Source: Oxalicibacterium solurbis (GTDB lineage: Bacteria > Pseudomonadota > Gammaproteobacteria > Burkholderiales > Burkholderiaceae_D). From it: a stretch of DNA of 64,000 nucleotides. Below the pieces are notes generated by a model. That model saw only the letters and a program-made list of their open reading frames with translations. It was not told the origin of the DNA and ran no database searches. This document shows, piece after piece, positions 50,720 to 59,946 of this stretch. Each line of letters begins with the position of its first letter. Position 1 is the stretch's first letter. Made by a program: the position numbers and the translations under genes. Location of the stretch: the NCBI RefSeq assembly GCF_014635845.1, contig NZ_BMDP01000001.1, positions 372,001 through 436,000 of the forward strand, in the 5' to 3' direction.

Positions 50720-50779
50720 TAAAACGGGGCGCACATCGCCCCATTTTTCTTCTACTTCTCAGTCACCAAGGACGTTTCC

Positions 50780-52066
50780 GTGCTTACCGCTTTACTGATT
50801 TTCTTCATCACGCTTACCCTCGTAATATGGCAACCCAAAGGGCTCGGCATTGGCTGGAGCGCAATGGGTGGTGCATTGGCAGCGCTGGCGTTTGGGGCAA
50901 TTCAACTTTCTGATATTCCAGTCGTATGGGATATCGTCTGGAACGCAACGGCCACTTTCATTGCCATCATCATCATTAGCCTTCTACTCGACAAAGCGGG
51001 ATTCTTTGAATGGGCAGCCTTGCACGTAGCCCGATGGGGCCGCGGCAATGGTCGCAAGCTGTTTGTATTGCTGGTCTTACTTGGTGCGGTTGTCGCGGCT
51101 TTGTTTGCGAACGATGGTGCAGCTCTGATATTGACGCCCATCGTCATTGCCATGCTAGTTGCCTTGAAATTCTCAGGACGTGCCACGCTGGCATTTGTGA
51201 TGGCAGCGGGTTTCATTGCTGATACGGCAAGCTTGCCCCTTGTTGTATCTAATTTAGTGAACATCGTTTCTGCAGATTATTTCGGCATTGGATTTGCACA
51301 GTATGCGGCGGTCATGGTGCCGGTGAATGTCGTCTCGGTCGGCTCGACTTTGCTTGTGCTGTTTTGGTATTTCAAACGCGATATTCCTGCCAGCTATGTT
51401 GTTAGCGATGTCAAAGAGCCTAACAGTGCCATTCAAGATCATTCGACATTCGCAGCCGGTTGGTGGGTGTTAGGTCTTTTACTAATTGGTTTTTTCTGGC
51501 TTGAGGATGCGATCGGTGTACCAATCAGCGTCGTTGCCGGAGTCGGCGCGCTGATTCTCTTGCTGGTAGCTGGGAAAGGACAGGTGATCTCGACACGCGC
51601 TGTCGTTCGGGATGCACCGTGGCAGATCGTTTTCTTCTCTTTAGGAATGTATCTGGTCGTTTATGGTTTGCGCAATGCAGGCCTGACGGACTATCTCTCG
51701 AATCTGCTGAATGAATTTGCGCACTACGGCGTATGGGGTGCGGCGCTGGGAACAGGCTTCGTGACTGCGATACTGTCTTCGATCATGAATAACATGCCGA
51801 CTGTACTCATCGGCGCGCTTTCAATTGATGCTAGCAATGCCGAAGGCGTTGTACGTGACGCAATGATCTATGCGAATGTCATTGGTAGTGACTTAGGGCC
51901 CAAGATTACGCCAATAGGGAGCTTGGCAACCTTGCTGTGGTTGCATGTGCTTTCAAATAAAGGCATCAAGATTACCTGGGGCTACTATTTCCGTGTCGGT
52001 GCAGTGCTGACGTTACCAGTACTTTTCATCACGCTCTGTGCCTTGGCCATAAGACTCAGTATCTAA
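50780..52066 (+). CDS. arsB: Arsenite efflux pump ArsB
   Basis: A 428-residue integral membrane protein with about 12 membrane segments, the length of ArsB (429). Motifs such as [39 protein letters not shown] and [20 protein letters not shown] are diagnostic. It pumps As(OH)3/antimonite out using the proton gradient; no ArsA ATPase gene is present. The start codon is GTG, preceded by AAGGA with a 7-base gap. Confidence 0.94.
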   Translation: MLTALLIFFITLTLVIWQPKGLGIGWSAMGGALAALAFGAIQLSDIPVVWDIVWNATATFIAIIIISLLLDKAGFFEWAALHVARWGRGNGRKLFVLLVLLGAVVAALFANDGAALILTPIVIAMLVALKFSGRATLAFVMAAGFIADTASLPLVVSNLVNIVSADYFGIGFAQYAAVMVPVNVVSVGSTLLVLFWYFKRDIPASYVVSDVKEPNSAIQDHSTFAAGWWVLGLLLIGFFWLEDAIGVPISVVAGVGALILLLVAGKGQVISTRAVVRDAPWQIVFFSLGMYLVVYGLRNAGLTDYLSNLLNEFAHYGVWGAALGTGFVTAILSSIMNNMPTVLIGALSIDASNAEGVVRDAMIYANVIGSDLGPKITPIGSLATLLWLHVLSNKGIKITWGYYFRVGAVLTLPVLFITLCALAIRLSI

Positions 52067-52108
52067 AGCTGCCCTTATCTAGAATTCCACATTAGAAACG
52101 TTAAAAAT

Positions 52109-53245
52109 ATGCACGTGAAGATATTTCACAACCCAGATTGCGGAACATCAAGAAATACGTTGGCACTCATCCGACATGTCGGTATCGAACCTGAGGTCAT
52201 TGAGTACTTGAATAGCCCCCCTGCGCGGGACGAACTACGCTCAATGATCAAGAAAGCGGGACTGTCTGTTCGAGATGCGTTGCGCCAAAAAGGTACGCCC
52301 TATGCAGAGCTGGGCCTAGATAACCTAGCGATCGACGACGACGCATTACTGGATGCAATGATGGCGCATCCGATTTTGATCAATCGTCCGTTCGTCATTA
52401 CGCCGATTGGCACACGGTTATGCCGACCGTCGGAGTTAGTGCTGGACATCTTGCCTCCATCCCCAGCCAAAGCGTTCATCAAGGAAGAGGGTGAACTTGT
52501 CATTAACGATCAAGGACAACGCGTTTCGCATTCGATTGATGGGCTCCCGAATATCTCGAAAGAGCTTTTTAGGCCACCACAGGAAGCCGATTTTTTGGTG
52601 CAACCGAGAGCAAGTCATCGGCCTCGGTTTCTGCTGTTGTACGGCTCAGTTCGCGAGCGTTCGTTTAGCCGCTTGGTGACGATGGAAGCAGCCAGGCTTC
52701 TCGAAGCGATGGGTGGGGAGGTCAGAATTTTTGATCCGAGAGGCTTGCCGCAACCGGATAGCGAAACCGATTCACACCCCAAGGTACAGGAGCTACGGGA
52801 CCTAGCACAGTGGGCCGAAGGCATGGTCTGGTGCTCTCCCGAACGCCACGGTGCCATGACCAGCATTCTCAAAGCGCAGATCGACTGGATTCCACTTTCA
52901 ATCGGAGCCGTGAGGCCAACTCAAGGAAAGACACTTGCCGTCATGCAGGTCTCTGGCGGATCTCAGTCCTTCAATGCCGTCAATCAAATGCGAATCTTGG
53001 GGCGCTGGATGCGCATGATCACGATCCCGAATCAATCTTCTGTGGCTAAAGCGTTTCTGGAGTTTGACGATGCTGGCCGGATGAAGCCATCCGCTTACTA
53101 CGATCGTATCGTTGATGTGATGGAAGAACTGTTCAAATTCACTTTAATGACGCGAGATGTTGCCGATTACCTAGTTGACCGTTACAGCGAGCGCAAAGAG
53201 AGTGCTGACGAACTAAGTAAGCGCGTTAATCAAGTATCGATATAA
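52109..53245 (+). CDS. ArsC-ArsH fusion protein
   Basis: A 378-residue fusion in one open frame. Residues 1-139 are a glutaredoxin-coupled ArsC with C11 in [11 protein letters not shown] and R59, R93 and R106, equivalent to E. coli C12, R60, R94 and R107 with a constant offset. Residues about 145-375 are Ars[15 protein letters not shown], then the FMN-binding loop [10 protein letters not shown] (179-188) and [20 protein letters not shown]. ArsH is an NADPH-FMN oxidoreductase reported to oxidise trivalent organoarsenicals. The two arsenic activities are usually separate genes. The start has only a weak ribosome-binding site, 42 bases after arsB. Confidence 0.9.
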   Translation: MHVKIFHNPDCGTSRNTLALIRHVGIEPEVIEYLNSPPARDELRSMIKKAGLSVRDALRQKGTPYAELGLDNLAIDDDALLDAMMAHPILINRPFVITPIGTRLCRPSELVLDILPPSPAKAFIKEEGELVINDQGQRVSHSIDGLPNISKELFRPPQEADFLVQPRASHRPRFLLLYGSVRERSFSRLVTMEAARLLEAMGGEVRIFDPRGLPQPDSETDSHPKVQELRDLAQWAEGMVWCSPERHGAMTSILKAQIDWIPLSIGAVRPTQGKTLAVMQVSGGSQSFNAVNQMRILGRWMRMITIPNQSSVAKAFLEFDDAGRMKPSAYYDRIVDVMEELFKFTLMTRDVADYLVDRYSERKESADELSKRVNQVSI

Positions 53246-53263
53246 GCCATCTCATACCAGATC

Positions 53264-53294
53264 GCCAGTTCACCCTCACTCAGGACGAACTGGC
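53264..53294 (+). terminator. Hairpin after the ArsC-ArsH gene
   Basis: A perfect 8 bp stem GCCAGTTC/GAACTGGC with a 15-base loop, 18 bases after the stop. There is no T tract, so termination is uncertain. Confidence 0.4.
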
Positions 53295-53314
53295 AGGCGA
53301 GTATGCTTGCGATA

Positions 53315-54070
53315 CTACTTTGAAGATCTCGTTTTCTTCGTGTTCACGCTTTTGTTCCTTCTGAGAGATTCTCCGCTTAGCTCAAGGAGATAAGAGCTGT
53401 GAGCAATCCGATCCATGATTGCATCCGCGACCGTTTTATTATCCAGCTCATCATGCCAATGACTTATGGGGAATTGGCTGGTAATGATCATTGACCTCTT
53501 ACCCAAACGTTTATCGACCAGCTCCAGCAAATCGTTCTGGGCTCTTTTCGATAAAGGTTCAATCCCCCAGTCATCTAGTATCAGCAAATCAATCTTATTG
53601 AGCTGCTCAAGTCGCAAACTGAAAGATCCTGACGCTCTTGCAGAAAGCAGTGATTCCATCAATATGGGAACGCGATAGAATTGGCTAGACAATCCCAGCC
53701 GGCATGCATAGTTGGCCAGCGCACACGCTAACCAAGTCTTACCCGTACCGGTTGGCCCTGTGATTACCAAATTGTGCTGCTTCCGCACCCAATCCAAAGT
53801 GGATAGCGAGAGCATCAATGCCTTGTCTAATCCACGTGGCGATCGATAATCGATATCTTCGATTGAAGTGCTCAGAGGGAGTTTTGCCTTTTTTAAGAGT
53901 ATCTGCAGGCGTTTGTTTTCCCGTACAGTCGTTTCATGATCCACCATGTTGCGGACACGCTGTTCAAATGGCATGTCATGCATTGTTGGATTTCCAATCT
54001 GGCGCTCAAACTCTGCCGCCATACCGAATAATTTAAGTGTATTGAGCTGCTCAATAGTATTGTTGATCAT
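53315..54070 (-). CDS. istB: IS21-family helper ATPase IstB
   Basis: A 251-residue AAA+ ATPase of the DnaC/IstB family: Walker A GPTGTGKTW (105-113), Walker B LLILDDWGIEPLS and the sensor-type SQFPISHWHDEL block. IstB works with the transposase IstA and controls target selection in IS21-like elements. It overlaps istA by 4 bases (ATGA). It is downstream of the ars operon and antiparallel to it. Confidence 0.93.
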   Translation of the reverse strand: MINNTIEQLNTLKLFGMAAEFERQIGNPTMHDMPFEQRVRNMVDHETTVRENKRLQILLKKAKLPLSTSIEDIDYRSPRGLDKALMLSLSTLDWVRKQHNLVITGPTGTGKTWLACALANYACRLGLSSQFYRVPILMESLLSARASGSFSLRLEQLNKIDLLILDDWGIEPLSKRAQNDLLELVDKRLGKRSMIITSQFPISHWHDELDNKTVADAIMDRIAHSSYLLELSGESLRRNKSVNTKKTRSSK

Positions 54071-55632
54071 GATTTCATTTCCTTATCTGTAATTTGTAGA
54101 AAATCGCTGTAATAGTTGGCACCTCTGATGTTTTGATGCGGCGTGTCTTTACTTTCTTCTGGAACGTCCTGTGCCAGTAGGCGATCGATATTCCTCGAAA
54201 GGATGTTTCGTAGTTCCTGTGTGCCGGTAATATTGTTTTTTACGGCATACGAACAAGCCTCTTCTAGGCGAGTTTTCCCATAGCTTTTAAAAAGATTTTT
54301 CATTGCTTGGGTAATCCGATATCCGAGCAAGTACCCTCGGATCTTGGCTAACTGAGCCTGCAGTAATACGGCCGTGTTCGGGCCAACGTCTGTTGCCCAT
54401 GCAAGTGCTTCGGATTCGGACCATTGCAAAAGGGCCAGGTGTGTGGGGTGCCTATGCTCATTCAGGGTGGTCGTCTGTTCGGCAGCGAAGCTGCGTACAT
54501 GCGTGACTAAACAGTTTCCTCTGTAAAGTAAATCCAATGAGTGTCCAGATAAGCAGTACTCGAACTCCATTCCCTTCAGATGATAGGGAACACTGTAAAA
54601 GTGCCGATCGACGCACACGTGATAGTCCTGTCCTGCACGGACCTTGCCCCACTCGGCAAACTCATACCGTTGAGTAGGCAATGGCATAAGTGTTGGCCGC
54701 TCCAATTCAAGCCATGTGCTAAACCGCGATCCAGGTAGATTTTGAAATGGCCGAATATTCAATTTTTCCAAGAGAATGCCGATTTCTCGGTTCATCTCTG
54801 CGAGTGAAAAGAATTTTCGGCTACGTAGGGAAAACAAGATCCAGCGCTGTGTCAACAACACAGCGGCCTCTGCTTTTGATTTGTCCTTAGGCTCTCGTGG
54901 ACGAGCAGGAAATGGATGTGTCCCGTAGTAACGGCACATCGCGCTGTAAGATTCGTTAATCGTTGGATCAAACCTGTCCGCTTTAATTACGGCCGCTTTC
55001 AGATTGTCCGGCACGATAATGCGTGGCACGCCGCCGAAAAACTCAAACATTCTTGTGTGGGACGCAATCCAGTCTTTAGATGTTTGGCTCCAAGTTGCTT
55101 CGCAAAACGTGTATTTTGATCCGCCTAATACACCGACGAATATCTGTACCTTCTTCAGTTCGCCGGTGTCTGGGTCGGTCACACACAAGGTCTTTCCAGA
55201 GTAGTCGACAAAGGCTACCTCTCCAAAGACCGCTGTTTGCCGCATCGATACCTGCAACGTCTTCTTAAAGAGGTTGTACAGACGGCAGTACTGTGAATAG
55301 CTGATGTGGTTATGAGGCGGGACCGTCTCTTGCCACTCCTGATGCAGGATGGCCAGCGTCGCCCCTTTTTTCTGCAACTCGGTATGGACTTTTGGGAAGT
55401 CGATGATTGGTTTTTTGTCGCTGGAATTTGGCAGTGCAGCATTCAGGAACAATGTGTTTTCCAACTTTTCATTGTCCATATGAGCTGGCAGTGGCCAAGG
55501 CAACTTTGATTTTTTGAATCTTTCCAGATAGTTAGTTACTGTTCTGCGATTGACTCTAAGCAGCTTTGCCGTAGCTCGATGGGATAACTCTTTTGTAAAA
55601 ATGCACTCAAGGACATCGCGAATTTTTCGCAT
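54067..55632 (-). CDS. istA: IS21-family transposase IstA
   Basis: A 521-residue DDE transposase. An N-terminal HTH (SHRATAKLLRVNRRTVTNYL) precedes the catalytic core with D in AFVDYSGKTLC, D in IIVPDNLKAAV and E in PKDKSKAEAAVLL. The start at 55632 is supported by an AGGAG ribosome-binding site; a longer start at 55665 lacks one. Both IstA and IstB look intact, so the pair may be active. Whether it moves only itself or also the 13.2 kb element is open. Confidence 0.92.
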   Translation of the reverse strand: MRKIRDVLECIFTKELSHRATAKLLRVNRRTVTNYLERFKKSKLPWPLPAHMDNEKLENTLFLNAALPNSSDKKPIIDFPKVHTELQKKGATLAILHQEWQETVPPHNHISYSQYCRLYNLFKKTLQVSMRQTAVFGEVAFVDYSGKTLCVTDPDTGELKKVQIFVGVLGGSKYTFCEATWSQTSKDWIASHTRMFEFFGGVPRIIVPDNLKAAVIKADRFDPTINESYSAMCRYYGTHPFPARPREPKDKSKAEAAVLLTQRWILFSLRSRKFFSLAEMNREIGILLEKLNIRPFQNLPGSRFSTWLELERPTLMPLPTQRYEFAEWGKVRAGQDYHVCVDRHFYSVPYHLKGMEFEYCLSGHSLDLLYRGNCLVTHVRSFAAEQTTTLNEHRHPTHLALLQWSESEALAWATDVGPNTAVLLQAQLAKIRGYLLGYRITQAMKNLFKSYGKTRLEEACSYAVKNNITGTQELRNILSRNIDRLLAQDVPEESKDTPHQNIRGANYYSDFLQITDKEMKS

Positions 55633-55798
55633 GTCGACTCTCCTGTTGACCATGGTTATATGCATCGCTGTCGGAAACAGCGATGTTCATGAGCACCACA
55701 CAGACGTGGCTAGGCACTTCGAAATTTCAAAGTGTTGACAGAGGATTTTGGAAGGGAGATACTGAGCGCGGATTATGCATTTCCAAACGCTGTACAAG

Positions 55799-55830
55799 AG
55801 GCCTGTGAGTTGACGCTCACAGGCCTTTGT
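55799..55830 (+). terminator. Plus-strand intrinsic terminator right of istAB
   Basis: An 11 bp perfect stem AGGCCTGTGAG/CTCACAGGCCT with a six-base loop and TTTGTTGTTT after it. No plus-strand gene precedes it except the ars operon on the far side of istAB. It may be the original ars terminator, pushed away when the IS inserted. Confidence 0.7.
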
Positions 55831-55860
55831 TGTTTCTACCTTCGCTTTAGGTAGATTAGG

Positions 55861-56169
55861 TCATGGTTTTTCTCCCTCAGTAACTGCCTTTGAAGAAGGT
55901 GGCATAACCATATTGCTGACGGCACGTTCTCGTTGCTCGGCCAGCCAGATAGCAACATCCTTCACCAGCGCAAATTTGCCCTTTCGATTCTCAATATCGA
56001 AAATTGGTATCGGTACTGTCTTGCGCACAATAGCTTGCCGGAATGCTTCTTTAGATGGGTAACACAAGACCTGACGCAAATCGTCGTTAGAGATCATCGG
56101 CCCATGGCGGTGCATTAACTCTCTTTCCAGCAACACGGCCAGTGGTTCATCAAACATTAGTTGGGTCAT
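55861..56169 (-). CDS. Small protein of unknown function
   Basis: A 102-residue protein starting at MTQLMFDEPLAV (ATG 56169). SNDDLRQVLCYPSKEAFRQA followed by KTVPIPIFDIENRKGKFAL and KDVAIWLAEQRERA looks like a small helix-turn-helix DNA-binding protein of the AlpA/excisionase-like type, which reads a site and ends with an 'airway' WLAEQR helix. It could regulate the transposon or be a plasmid-derived accessory factor; no specific function is claimed. Confidence 0.5.
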   Translation of the reverse strand: MTQLMFDEPLAVLLERELMHRHGPMISNDDLRQVLCYPSKEAFRQAIVRKTVPIPIFDIENRKGKFALVKDVAIWLAEQRERAVSNMVMPPSSKAVTEGEKP

Positions 56170-56362
56170 GGTGTTGACGGTCACTCTCAGTCACGCGGTT
56201 GCTAGGAAGATAGCAAGCTTAGCAATGAAGGTTTTAAGTGGAAACCTCTATGTTGACTCTTAATTTCACTCTTTTTGTTAACCGTGAGAGTTTGTAAGTC
56301 ATTGAATATATTGGTTATGCTCTTTATATTTCGTCCTTTCCTAATACTTTCTCGATTTGTAA

Positions 56363-57250
56363 ATGCCACTTCAGCGATCAAAAAGGCGTGATGATGCAGT
56401 AGACAAGATCCGCACCATTAATTGGTTTAGATGTATTGGGGACCATCTGGACATTTATATCCCCCGTGAAATCCAACGATTTTTGCAACCTGGGAAAACA
56501 GGAACTGGCGTTAATAGCATCCGTAACAATCGCTACCTCGAATATTCGGAAGGCAAACATGTACCAAGACCGGATCTTGTAGAGCATGCGGATCGATTGG
56601 TGGATGGCTCAAGCTGGGAGCTCAATCATGTTCTCTGGTCGGTATTACGTTGTTCCGGTCCCATACATGGAAAAGAACACAAATGGATTCGTGAACTGAG
56701 CGGTGATATTCCAACGATAGTAATTGAAGCAAATAATGTAATTCGCTTGCGAGGTGATCGACATTACCTTGGCTCGTTTGAGCGACGTGCAAGTCTGGAC
56801 AGTCTGACTGCTCTGACAATTCTGCTGCGTATGAATCATGAGCGCCAAGACTTTGAGCAGGTATGGGAGTGTGCGAAAAGTATCTTCCGTGTACTGCTAA
56901 TGATAGGCAATGACCTTAACGAACGCTGCATAGGAGCGTTGATGTTTGATCTATATGCAGAGCGTGTTTTCTGTCTAGCGAGGTACAACGGCAACCGAAT
57001 ATATGCTGAGAAATCTAACTATCCGGCCATGTCCCGCGTCTTGTATGAGTTAGCAGAACATCTGAGAGAAAAGAATTCTCACGTAAAAGATAGAAAATCA
57101 AAGAATCACTACTTAATTCAGATACTCAGTTCAGTGCAGATAGGAGAATTCTTTCAGCCATTGATTGGACCGGATCTAGATATCGGAGCGCCGACCAAAG
57201 CGTATTCTGAATGGCTCTCAGTAAGGAATTCCGAAACTGCTGAGTATTAG
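56363..57250 (+). CDS. Protein of unknown function in resistance transposon
   Basis: A 295-residue soluble protein starting with MPLQRSKRRDDAVDKIRTI. Basic N-terminus, then IGDHLDIYIPREIQRFL and KTGTGVNSIRNNRYLEYSEG, and a helical C-terminal half. No signal peptide, membrane segment or catalytic motif was recognised. It stands alone between istAB and the chr operon with 178 bases upstream. Base composition is like the other cargo genes. Confidence 0.6.
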   Translation: MPLQRSKRRDDAVDKIRTINWFRCIGDHLDIYIPREIQRFLQPGKTGTGVNSIRNNRYLEYSEGKHVPRPDLVEHADRLVDGSSWELNHVLWSVLRCSGPIHGKEHKWIRELSGDIPTIVIEANNVIRLRGDRHYLGSFERRASLDSLTALTILLRMNHERQDFEQVWECAKSIFRVLLMIGNDLNERCIGALMFDLYAERVFCLARYNGNRIYAEKSNYPAMSRVLYELAEHLREKNSHVKDRKSKNHYLIQILSSVQIGEFFQPLIGPDLDIGAPTKAYSEWLSVRNSETAEY

Positions 57251-57333
57251 CATAAAGTTTGATACCAACAGCATCACTACGTTGGTGCTGTATTTGTCAA
57301 TGTCAGCTGTCGGCCATAAGCGAGAAATGTATC

Positions 57334-57361
57334 GATGCGGCCCCTAAACGATGGCCGCATC
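57334..57361. terminator. Hairpin at the end of chrA
   Basis: A perfect 9 bp inverted repeat GATGCGGCC/GGCCGCATC with a 10-base loop, 5 bases after the chrA stop and 84 bases after the convergent orphan gene. T tract is poor on both sides, so termination is likely but not certain. Confidence 0.5.
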
Positions 57362-57365
57362 GCCA

Positions 57366-58742
57366 TCAAGGGAGTACTGTCTTCAATAAGAGTCCGACTA
57401 GCGCACTCACACCAATAACCTGAATCACATTACGTTTGTAGCGTACTAACGCGATAGCAGCGATGACAGCCATCATTGCCGCAATCCAGTCGAACGAACC
57501 TTTGAATCCTTGAGGCCACAGAACATGGTAGGCAAAGAACACCGCAAGATTGAGGATGACGCCGACTACAGCTGCAGTGATGCCCGTCAACGGTGCTGTG
57601 AACTTGAGATTGCCGTGAGTCGACTCGACTAAAGGGCCGCCCGCAAGAATGAAGATGAATGAGGGCAGGAAGGTAAACCAGGTCACCAGAACTGCTGCCG
57701 TCACACCTGCAACGAACTTCAAGTCGGCACCGAATACAGATTGCACATATGCACCGACAAATCCCACAAAGGCGACAACCATGATGAGCGGCCCGGGATT
57801 CGCCTCACCCAAAGCCAAACCATCAATCATCTGCGTCGGTGTCAGCCAGTTGTAATGACCAATCGCACCCTGATAGATGTAAGGAAGCACGGCATATGCA
57901 CCACCAAACGTCAGCAACGCTGCTTTGGTAAAGAACCATCCCATCTGCGTAAGCAGATGGGACCATCCAAACTGCAGCGTCAGGAATGCCATTGGTACGA
58001 CCCAAAGGACAGCGCCGACGGCAACGATTTTTAGCAGACCGGACCAGCGAAACCTCGCATGTTCCGGTGGTGGCGTATTGTCATCAATCAGCGCTGGGCC
58101 ATACGATTTCTTCGCAGCACCATGCCCACCACCCACGGTGAATTTTTCAGGGACATAACGGCCGCCTAGGTAGCCAATCACTGCAGCTGTCAGAACGATG
58201 ACAGGAAACGGCACATTCAGTGCAAAGATGGCGACAAAGGAAGCGCCTGCAATCGCCCACATCCAACTGTTCTTCAATGCTCTTGAGCCAATGCGATGCA
58301 CGGCATGTACCACCACCGCAGTAATCGCGGGCTTGATGCCGTAGAAGAGACCTGCAATCAGTGGCACATGTCCGTACGCGATATACAGCCAAGACAGCGT
58401 AATCAGAAACATAAGTCCCGGTAATACAAAGAGGACGCCAGCTGCAACGCCTCCCTTTGTTTTATGCATGAGCCAGCCCATATAGGTGGCCAGCTGCTGC
58501 GCTTCCGGCCCGGGTAGAAGCATGCAGTAATTCAACGCATGCAAGAAGCGCCTTTCGCTTATCCAGCGACGCTGCTCAACAAGTTCTCGATGCATCAACG
58601 ATATTTGCGCCGCTGGTCCGCCAAAACCAAGGAAGCCGAGTTTGAACCACAGTTTCAAAGCTTGAATAAAGGTCACCTGTGATGGTGCCTCTGACTCGCC
58701 ACCAATTTCATTCGAATCGATAGCATTCGTGCTGGTACTCAT
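57366..58742 (-). CDS. chrA: Chromate efflux transporter ChrA
   Basis: A 458-residue membrane protein of the long, two-domain CHR family. The N-terminal domain has the signature FGGPAAQISLMHRELVEQRRW and the C-terminal one FTKAALLTFGGAYAVLPYIYQ. These are the duplicated CHR motifs with GGP and TFGG. It exports chromate from the cytoplasm. The start overlaps the chrB stop (ATGA), so translation is coupled. Confidence 0.94.
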   Translation of the reverse strand: MSTSTNAIDSNEIGGESEAPSQVTFIQALKLWFKLGFLGFGGPAAQISLMHRELVEQRRWISERRFLHALNYCMLLPGPEAQQLATYMGWLMHKTKGGVAAGVLFVLPGLMFLITLSWLYIAYGHVPLIAGLFYGIKPAITAVVVHAVHRIGSRALKNSWMWAIAGASFVAIFALNVPFPVIVLTAAVIGYLGGRYVPEKFTVGGGHGAAKKSYGPALIDDNTPPPEHARFRWSGLLKIVAVGAVLWVVPMAFLTLQFGWSHLLTQMGWFFTKAALLTFGGAYAVLPYIYQGAIGHYNWLTPTQMIDGLALGEANPGPLIMVVAFVGFVGAYVQSVFGADLKFVAGVTAAVLVTWFTFLPSFIFILAGGPLVESTHGNLKFTAPLTGITAAVVGVILNLAVFFAYHVLWPQGFKGSFDWIAAMMAVIAAIALVRYKRNVIQVIGVSALVGLLLKTVLP

Positions 58743-59671
58743 CCTGAAATCTCCTGCTCAAACGTTGTGACGAGTGCATCGAAAATGCCGGATGCAATCA
58801 TGAGTAATTGGTCGTCGTCGTGGACGGTGGCGCGGATGCCGACGAGAACACGCTCAATACCAGCTGCTTCTGGTGGTTGAATGCCACCCGCATCGATGAA
58901 ATGAACAATACTTCCCAAGCGATTCAGCGTCGGAGACTCCAGCCCAAAGCTTGTGAGCAATGTTTCGAATGTCACTTTCGCACCGACATGCGAGAACGTC
59001 GCACCGTCGAAGTCGAAGCCCAGGGCATCAGGTGGACAATCAGACGGAGACTGAAGCCAAAGAATTTTGGCTTTAGGGTCGATATATCGACGGATTAACC
59101 AAGCGGATGCTAATCGGTCCATCCAAGGACGCGCACGCGTTGCCCAGACCCGCTTTTGGTAATCCTTGACCAATAACTTTGCGATGTCGCCTGATATGGC
59201 ATGCGGCTCGTCGGGAGACAGCGTACGAATGACGGCGTTCTCCAGTTCGAGCAAGGCTGCGCTTGTTTGCCGCTGCGCCTCATCCGCAAAGAAGTCAATC
59301 GTGCATAACTGTTCGAACGACTTGCGTAACTTGCGTGATTGTTTCAGCGTATCTGCGGCCGTATCGTCGGTTAGCCCAGCCCTCGCTTGTGAAATCGCAT
59401 CCGCAAGTTCTGCAAATTCCGCGGAACGGTCGAACATCCCAGCAAAAACGTCACGGTCAGCATGCGTGCTGAGCAGATAGGTTGTGCCACCGCTTTTCTC
59501 GATGTCTTCGGCTATATCAGCTAGCAAAACTTTGCCGCCATCGCCCTCGGGCATGAGGTAGACGCCATCCCTTAAGACAGCCGCGCCAGAGTTTTTAAGG
59601 GTGCGCCATGCCCGCATACGTGCGGTGGCGTTCTCCGTAGGGAGAGTGAGAATGAGTAGAATCCAGTTCAT
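58739..59671 (-). CDS. chrB: Chromate resistance regulator ChrB
   Basis: A 310-residue ChrB. The N-terminus MNWILLILTLPTENATARMR and the block RAWRTLKNSGAAVLRDGVYL are characteristic; the C-terminal domain has RARPWMDRLASAWLIRRYID and a Cys/Asp/His-containing second half. ChrB has been described as the chromate-sensing regulator of chr operons. It is the first gene of chrBA and is preceded by two tandem palindromes that look like its operators. Confidence 0.92.
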   Translation of the reverse strand: MNWILLILTLPTENATARMRAWRTLKNSGAAVLRDGVYLMPEGDGGKVLLADIAEDIEKSGGTTYLLSTHADRDVFAGMFDRSAEFAELADAISQARAGLTDDTAADTLKQSRKLRKSFEQLCTIDFFADEAQRQTSAALLELENAVIRTLSPDEPHAISGDIAKLLVKDYQKRVWATRARPWMDRLASAWLIRRYIDPKAKILWLQSPSDCPPDALGFDFDGATFSHVGAKVTFETLLTSFGLESPTLNRLGSIVHFIDAGGIQPPEAAGIERVLVGIRATVHDDDQLLMIASGIFDALVTTFEQEISG

Positions 59672-59674
59672 TAT

Positions 59675-59708
59675 GTAGAATTAGCTACCAATATGTAGTT
59701 AACTCTAC
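59675..59708 (-). promoter_or_regulatory. Tandem ChrB operators
   Basis: Two 14 bp palindromes GTAG-N6-CTAC lie at 59675-59688 and 59695-59708, 20 bp apart centre to centre (two helical turns). The near one starts 3 bases before the chrB ATG, so binding would cover the promoter and start. No Shine-Dalgarno is visible, and the mRNA may be leaderless. Confidence 0.7.
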
Positions 59709-59869
59709 CGTAAACATGGATGAGTGCAAGAACTATTTATTCAAACAACGATTGCCTGCTTTGGGCGATAGCTGACATTGAAAGCGCTCATCCACTCGGA
59801 CAATCATCAATGCAAATTCATGCTGCTGAATAATCAAAAATCAAGTGGTGCACTACCGACGCGGCAGAT

Positions 59870-59940
59870 GGCTACTTTGAAATGCGAATCGCTGGTTACT
59901 TTCTAACGCGGCTATGTGGTTACTTTCGTGCGAATACTCA
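59870..59940 (-). repeat. Right terminal repeat array of the 13.2 kb transposon
   Basis: The last 12 bp (59929-59940) match the left end in inverse. Three 10 bp repeats read inward on the minus strand at 59918, 59894 and 59870 (start of GGTTACTTTC, GGTTACTTTC, GGCTACTTTG), again exactly 24 bp apart. From 59709 to 59869 no gene is apparent. Confidence 0.88.
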
Positions 59941-59946
59941 CATAGC
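59941..59946. repeat. Right target-site duplication CATAGC
   Basis: The second copy of the 6 bp sequence at 46708-46713; the recombinase frame continues directly from it. Confidence 0.88.

Larger units (their letters stand above)
46714..59940. mobile_element. 13.2 kb arsenic/chromate resistance transposon with IS21-like ends
   Basis: The 13,227 bp insert starts TGAGTATTCGCA and ends with its exact inverse TGCGAATACTCA, so the ends are 5'-TG...CA-3'. It is flanked by a 6 bp direct repeat, CATAGC. Each end has three inward 10 bp repeats (consensus AAAGTAACC/AAAGTAGCC) spaced exactly 24 bp. TG/CA ends, multiple terminal repeats and short target duplications are known for the IS21 family, and an istA-istB pair lies inside, but centrally rather than at an end. 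It carries three putative RNA/protein-acting genes, an ars operon, a chr operon and two unknown genes. Confidence 0.88.

Noticed and set aside
59914-59940. Start of the 3' recombinase fragment at 59914
   Set aside because: These codons lie in the transposon terminal repeat; the gene continues from 46713.
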